DNA of 10,127 nucleotides from Limnohabitans sp. (GTDB lineage: Bacteria; Pseudomonadota; Gammaproteobacteria; Burkholderiales; Burkholderiaceae_C): assembly GCA_009693225.1 (NCBI GenBank), contig SHXP01000066.1, positions 1 to 10,127 of the forward strand, in the 5' to 3' direction. Under the pieces are notes generated by a model that worked only from the letters and a program-made list of their open reading frames with translations, was not told the origin of the DNA and searched no databases. This document shows, piece by piece, positions 6,869 through 10,127 of this stretch. Both the position numbers and the translations under genes were made by a program. Position 1 is the stretch's first letter; the number at the start of each line of letters is the position of its first letter.

Positions 6869-7914
6869 TGGGTGTCACCCTGAGCAGCTGACTTGTTTTT
6901 TAAAATTGACGTCAAACCGGCCAATCCCTGCGGCAGAACTGCAGTCACAAGCAGAAACAGTCCTCCCAAGAAAAATAACCAGCCTTGCGGAAATTCTTCT
7001 GACAATGCGGATTTGAGCCAGCCGACAGCAAAAGCTGCAAACACTGCACCAAGCACGGATGTTCTGCCGCCGAAGGCGGCATAGACAATCATTTCGACAG
7101 ATGCCACAGCACCGACTAGTTGCGGCGTGATCAGGCCGGTGAACAGCACAAACATGGCGCCGCCGATAGAGGCGAGAACACAGGACACAGACAAGGTAGC
7201 CGCCTTGATCCAGGCTGTGTCGTAACCTGAAAAACGCATCCGGTCTTCCCGGTCACGGATTGCAATCAATACCTTGCCGTACCGGGAAGACACCAGGTAT
7301 TGCACAATCACCGCGCACCCCCCCAGCAAACCCAGCATTAGAAAATACATACGTATACGTGCTTCGTCCGATGCCACATCCCATCCCACCAAGGTGCTGA
7401 AATCTGTGATGCCATTAGCTCCACCGGTTCCGCCCTGACTTCCGATGATCAGTACCGTCAGGGTCAATGAAAGCGCCAGGGTAAGTATTGAAAAATAAAC
7501 TCCGCTGACCCGTTTTTTGAAAATCATGTGGGTGAACGGGAATGCAAGCAGCACCGGCAGCACCAGTATGCAAATCAAAGTGAAAGCAAGACTGTGGAAA
7601 GGCTCCCATGCCAGCGGTAATTGCTCAACGCTACTCCACACCATGAAATCCGGCAACTCCGGGCTGGAAGCCTCAAGCTTGAGGAACATTGCCAGTGAAT
7701 AAGCCCCGATGCCGAAAAATATGCCTTGGCCCAGACTCAGAATGCCGCAATACCCCCAGCTAAGAACAATGCCCAGAGCAACGAATGCAAAGGAAAGGTA
7801 TTTACCGTAGAGCGGTACCCTGAAAGATGGCGAAATGACCGGCAGCAGCAATAGCAAACCGAAGATGATGGTGAAGTTAATCCACCAGCTTTTGCGCAAG
7901 AAATCTTTCGGCAT
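6865..7914 (-). CDS. urtC: UrtC-type ABC transporter permease (short-chain amide/urea family)
   Basis: Product of 349 aa, an inner-membrane permease of the LivM/UrtC type. It has about eight or nine hydrophobic segments, for example near residues 12-28, 39-58, 62-79, 106-125, 138-158, 188-208, 236-262, 266-280 and 311-327. Family blocks: GYCGILSLGQG (54-64), GGTGGANGIT (161-170), IRDREDRMRFSGYD (219-232, the probable cytoplasmic coupling loop to the ATPases) and FGGRTSVLGA (281-290). REDRMRFSGYD is typical of UrtC as opposed to LivM. The ATG follows the UrtB-type stop by one base and its own stop overlaps the UrtD-type start, so the permeases and ATPases form a tightly packed unit. No truncation is seen. 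Confidence 0.92.
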   Translation of the reverse strand: MPKDFLRKSWWINFTIIFGLLLLLPVISPSFRVPLYGKYLSFAFVALGIVLSWGYCGILSLGQGIFFGIGAYSLAMFLKLEASSPELPDFMVWSSVEQLPLAWEPFHSLAFTLICILVLPVLLAFPFTHMIFKKRVSGVYFSILTLALSLTLTVLIIGSQGGTGGANGITDFSTLVGWDVASDEARIRMYFLMLGLLGGCAVIVQYLVSSRYGKVLIAIRDREDRMRFSGYDTAWIKAATLSVSCVLASIGGAMFVLFTGLITPQLVGAVASVEMIVYAAFGGRTSVLGAVFAAFAVGWLKSALSEEFPQGWLFFLGGLFLLVTAVLPQGLAGLTSILKNKSAAQGDTQ

Positions 7915-7915
7915 G

Positions 7916-8818
7916 TCAGCTCCTCACCTTGGGAGAAAACAAGCCATTAGGGCGGAAGTACAGAATCAGCACCACGATCAGCATCAGCAAAACTTTGGCA
8001 TAGGAACTGGTGGTCATGAATTCAAAAGTTGTTTGTAGTTGTGCAATGATGAAACTCGACAGCGCAGTACCCATGATGCTGGCCACTCCACCGAAAACAA
8101 CCACAATGAACGTGTCAACAATATACAGTTGACCGGTTCCCGGATTGGTCGACCCGATCATGGTGAAGACGCTGCCCGCGATCCCGGCCAGACCGCTGCC
8201 AAGCGCAAAGGTATACATATCAACCTTCCTGGTATTGATGCCAACTGTTTCCGCAATCGCGCGGTTTTGCGTGATAGCACGAACCTGCAAACCCATGCGT
8301 GTCTTGAAGAAAAGCAAATACACCCCGACAGCCACCAGCAGTGTGAGCGCAATGATGAAAATCCGGTTCAACGGCAGTTGCACACCGGTAAAAGGCTCGA
8401 TGGCTCCATCCAGCCACGAGGCCAGCGGGATAGTGACTTCCTGCGGCCCGAACACAGTGCGATAGGTTTGCTGCAAGATCAAACTCAAACCCCATGTGGC
8501 CAGCAGGGTATCCAGGGGACGGTTGTAAAACCAGCGGACCACGGCCCACTCGAGAAACATACCGAATAGAAATGTCACCATAAAAGCAACCGGTATGGCA
8601 AAAAGAATATATGTGTCTATGGAATCCGGAAAGATCTTTAAAAACACATTGGCCACCATGAACGTGACGTAGGCTCCAAGAGCCATTAATTCACCGTGCG
8701 CCATGTTTATGACGCCCATCAAACCAAAGACGATGGCAAGTCCCAAAGACATCAGCAGCAATATTGCTGTGTAACTGACGCCGCTAAAAAGTTGCATCCA
8801 GAATATTTCAAGGCTCAC
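7916..8818 (-). CDS. urtB: UrtB-type ABC transporter permease (short-chain amide/urea family)
   Basis: Product of 300 aa, a LivH/UrtB-type inner-membrane permease. Hydrophobic segments lie near 15-37, 44-62, 70-92, 104-118, 152-171, 202-222, 232-256 and 273-288. Family blocks: GLAIVFGLMGVINMAHGE (26-43), TLLATWGLSLILQQ (104-117), a coupling loop GLQVRAITQNRAIAETVGIN (176-195) and RPNGLF (289-294). It is the short form: urea UrtB proteins often carry a long extra N-terminal domain, which is missing here, as in amide-type and LivH proteins. The start is GTG at 8818, with AGGAG 7 bases upstream; an in-frame ATG at codon 8 has no comparable site. It begins 64 bases after the SBP stop, and a strong hairpin lies in that gap. 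Confidence 0.92.
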   Translation of the reverse strand: MSLEIFWMQLFSGVSYTAILLLMSLGLAIVFGLMGVINMAHGELMALGAYVTFMVANVFLKIFPDSIDTYILFAIPVAFMVTFLFGMFLEWAVVRWFYNRPLDTLLATWGLSLILQQTYRTVFGPQEVTIPLASWLDGAIEPFTGVQLPLNRIFIIALTLLVAVGVYLLFFKTRMGLQVRAITQNRAIAETVGINTRKVDMYTFALGSGLAGIAGSVFTMIGSTNPGTGQLYIVDTFIVVVFGGVASIMGTALSSFIIAQLQTTFEFMTTSSYAKVLLMLIVVLILYFRPNGLFSPKVRS

Positions 8819-8834
8819 AGAAACTCTCCTCGGC

Positions 8835-8858
8835 AGCCTGCCGTTTACCCGGCAGGCT
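8835..8858 (-). other. Stem-loop between the substrate-binding protein and permease genes
   Basis: AGCCTGCCG (8835-8843) and CGGCAGGCT (8850-8858) form a perfect 9-bp GC-rich stem with a 6-base loop, GGTAAA on the transcribed strand. No T-run follows, and the ribosome-binding site of the GTG start comes within about 5 bases, so it is not a standard intrinsic terminator. A hairpin here commonly protects the upstream mRNA from 3' decay, giving more SBP than permease. That role is inferred from position. Confidence 0.65.
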
Positions 8859-8882
8859 TTCCGAATACTTCAGTTAAAGAAA

Positions 8883-10073
8883 TTACAGCTTGGGGAAGGG
8901 GTTCGGTTCAGTCAACTGACTTTCATGAACGATGTCAAACTGACCGTCTGCACGTGCACGTCCAATTCGCACTTTTTTCCAGACATGGTGGTTGGTCTTG
9001 TGAATTCTGACCAGACCTTCCGGCGCCTTGAATTCAAGTCCCGAAGAAGCTGCAACCACTTTTTCCACGTCAAATGACTTGGCTTTTTCTACCGCCAGCT
9101 TCCACAAATACACAGCGTTGTAGCCGCATTCCATCGGGTCGCCGACCACGCGGTCCTTACCGTATTTGGCTTTGATGGCGGCCACGAATTTTTCGTTTTC
9201 CGGTGACTTGATGCTTTGGAAATATCCCATACAGGCGTAATAACCCACTGCATTGTCTTTGCCGATACCGTCGATTTCGTTCTCCGACACAACAGTTGAC
9301 AACAGTCGTTGCTTGGCACCGTCAAGACCTGCTGCTTTCAATTGCTTGTAAAAAGCAACGTTGGATCCGCCCACCACAGTCGAATAAATCCAGTCAGGTT
9401 TAGCTGCCTTGATTTTGTTGATGATGGAGGAGAACTCGGTATGACCCAAAGGCGCATATTCTTCGCCAACCACACTGGCGCCCAGACGGGTTGCAGTGGC
9501 TTTGGCAATCTTGTTACAGGTGCGTGGATAGATGTAATCTGATCCGACAAAGAAGAAGGTTTTGCCCTGCTGTTTGGCCATCCACTCCATGGCAGCAACC
9601 ACAGACTGCGTTGCTTCCTGGGATGTGTAAATCACTTGTGGGTCTTCTTCCTGACCTTCGTAATAAGTCGGGTAGTACAGCAGCCCCTTGTTGGCTTTGA
9701 ACACCGGCAACACGGCTTTGCGCGAAGCAGATGTGTAGCAACCGATGACGGCTGGTACTTTGTCCTGCTGCAGTAATTTTTTAGCCTTTTCTGCAAAGGT
9801 AGGCCAATCACTGGCGCCATCTTCCAGAACCGGCACGATCTTTTTGCCCAGAACGCCGCCGGCGGCATTAATTTCATCGATGGCCATTTTTTCCGCGTCA
9901 ACGATGGCTGCCTCTGCCAGAGCGATCGTGCCAGACATGGAGTGCAGCAAACCCAACTTAACCTCTTCAGCAGCCATGCTCAGGCCGGGCCAGAGTGCCG
10001 CGCCCGGTAGCGCTGTGGCAGCAACCAGGGTACTGCCTTTTTGTATAAACAGACGACGTGATGACATATTCAT
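8883..10073 (-). CDS. urtA: Amide-type periplasmic substrate-binding protein of a Urt/Fmd ABC transporter, Tat signal
   Basis: Product of 396 aa, probably exported to the periplasm to deliver amide to the UrtBC-type channel. The N-terminus has SRRLFIQK (5-12), a good twin-arginine motif, then a hydrophobic stretch and a likely cleavage after SMA or SMAA (34/35). Mature-protein blocks: LLHSMSGTIA (42-51), GCYTSASRKAVLPVF (111-125), YYPTYYEG (133-140), GSDYIYPRTCN (177-187), STVVGGSN (231-238) and APEGLVRI (350-357). The pocket pairs Tyr113, Ser115, Tyr134, Thr136, Tyr180 and Tyr182 match those of AmiC. Urea UrtA proteins, as I recall, have GCWTS and YPVQYEG instead. The substrate is therefore more likely a short amide than urea. 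AAGGAG lies 5 bases before the ATG. It is the first gene of the operon in this window. Confidence 0.93.
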   Translation of the reverse strand: MNMSSRRLFIQKGSTLVAATALPGAALWPGLSMAAEEVKLGLLHSMSGTIALAEAAIVDAEKMAIDEINAAGGVLGKKIVPVLEDGASDWPTFAEKAKKLLQQDKVPAVIGCYTSASRKAVLPVFKANKGLLYYPTYYEGQEEDPQVIYTSQEATQSVVAAMEWMAKQQGKTFFFVGSDYIYPRTCNKIAKATATRLGASVVGEEYAPLGHTEFSSIINKIKAAKPDWIYSTVVGGSNVAFYKQLKAAGLDGAKQRLLSTVVSENEIDGIGKDNAVGYYACMGYFQSIKSPENEKFVAAIKAKYGKDRVVGDPMECGYNAVYLWKLAVEKAKSFDVEKVVAASSGLEFKAPEGLVRIHKTNHHVWKKVRIGRARADGQFDIVHESQLTEPNPFPKL

Positions 10074-10127
10074 GTTGACTCCTTAAACTGTGATTCATAA
10101 AGAAAATGGACGCTCAAAACGCAAAAA
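10074..10127 (-). promoter_or_regulatory. 5' leader end and ribosome-binding site of the first operon gene
   Basis: Only the last 54 bases before the SBP start are in the window. They hold AAGGAG (10079-10084) and, at the edge, a transcribed-strand TTTTTGCGTTTTGAG. I see no convincing promoter. The T-run at the edge could be the tail of a leader terminator lying outside, the expected AmiR target, but its stem is not in view. Confidence 0.35.

Noticed and set aside
8039..8569. Plus-strand open frame of 176 codons
   Set aside because: It is antisense to the UrtB-type permease, whose membrane segments and motifs span the same bases. The plus-strand translation is low-complexity polar sequence with no family signal.
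8835..8858. The 6-base-loop hairpin as an ANTAR (AmiR) RNA target
   Set aside because: ANTAR targets are paired hairpins whose hexaloops have conserved A at position 1 and G at position 4. This loop is GGTAAA, there is no second hairpin beside it and no overlapping terminator.
10085..10127. A sigma-70 promoter for the operon (TTGCGT with TTTATG 17 bases on)
   Set aside because: The -10 candidate matches only about three consensus bases and the T-rich region gives many equally weak options.

Overview
The window is one long minus-strand operon for uptake and hydrolysis of short-chain aliphatic amides, with its own amide sensor and antiterminator. Reading with transcription (right to left) the order is: a UrtA/FmdD-type substrate-binding protein (SBP), UrtB- and UrtC-type permeases, UrtD- and UrtE-type ATPases, aliphatic amidase AmiE, a CbbQ/NorQ-type AAA+ ATPase, a CbbO/NorD-type VWA protein, the cytoplasmic amide sensor AmiC, and the ANTAR-domain RNA-binding antiterminator AmiR. 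Gaps are 1 to 64 bases and several junctions overlap by the ATGA pattern, so the ten genes probably share a transcript. I found no convincing plus-strand gene, RNA gene, mobile element or CRISPR array.

The gene content, the moderate base composition and the close match to Pseudomonas AmiE, AmiC and AmiR point to a Gram-negative proteobacterium. A betaproteobacterium is plausible, because amide-specific Urt-like transporters next to an amidase are known from methylotrophs such as Methylophilus (FmdDEF), but this placement is inference.

Expected working: the exported SBP captures amide in the periplasm and UrtBCDE pumps it in. AmiE then hydrolyses it to ammonia and a carboxylic acid. AmiC, a non-secreted paralogue of the SBP, binds amide in the cytoplasm and releases AmiR, which lets RNA polymerase read through a leader terminator. 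That leader is not visible here. Only 54 bases lie upstream of the first gene, so the AmiR target is probably just beyond the right edge.

Two departures from the classic Pseudomonas operon (amiE-B-C-R-S) stand out. The AmiS channel is replaced by a five-gene ATP-driven transporter. The position of amiB is taken by a two-gene MoxR-class AAA+/VWA pair of the kind that remodels Rubisco or nitric oxide reductase, although AmiE has no metal or known inhibitor-removal requirement. A hairpin after amiE could lower expression of the downstream genes and also hide the ribosome-binding site of the AAA+ gene. The UrtE-type ATPase has Ser in place of the Walker A Gly before the catalytic Lys.
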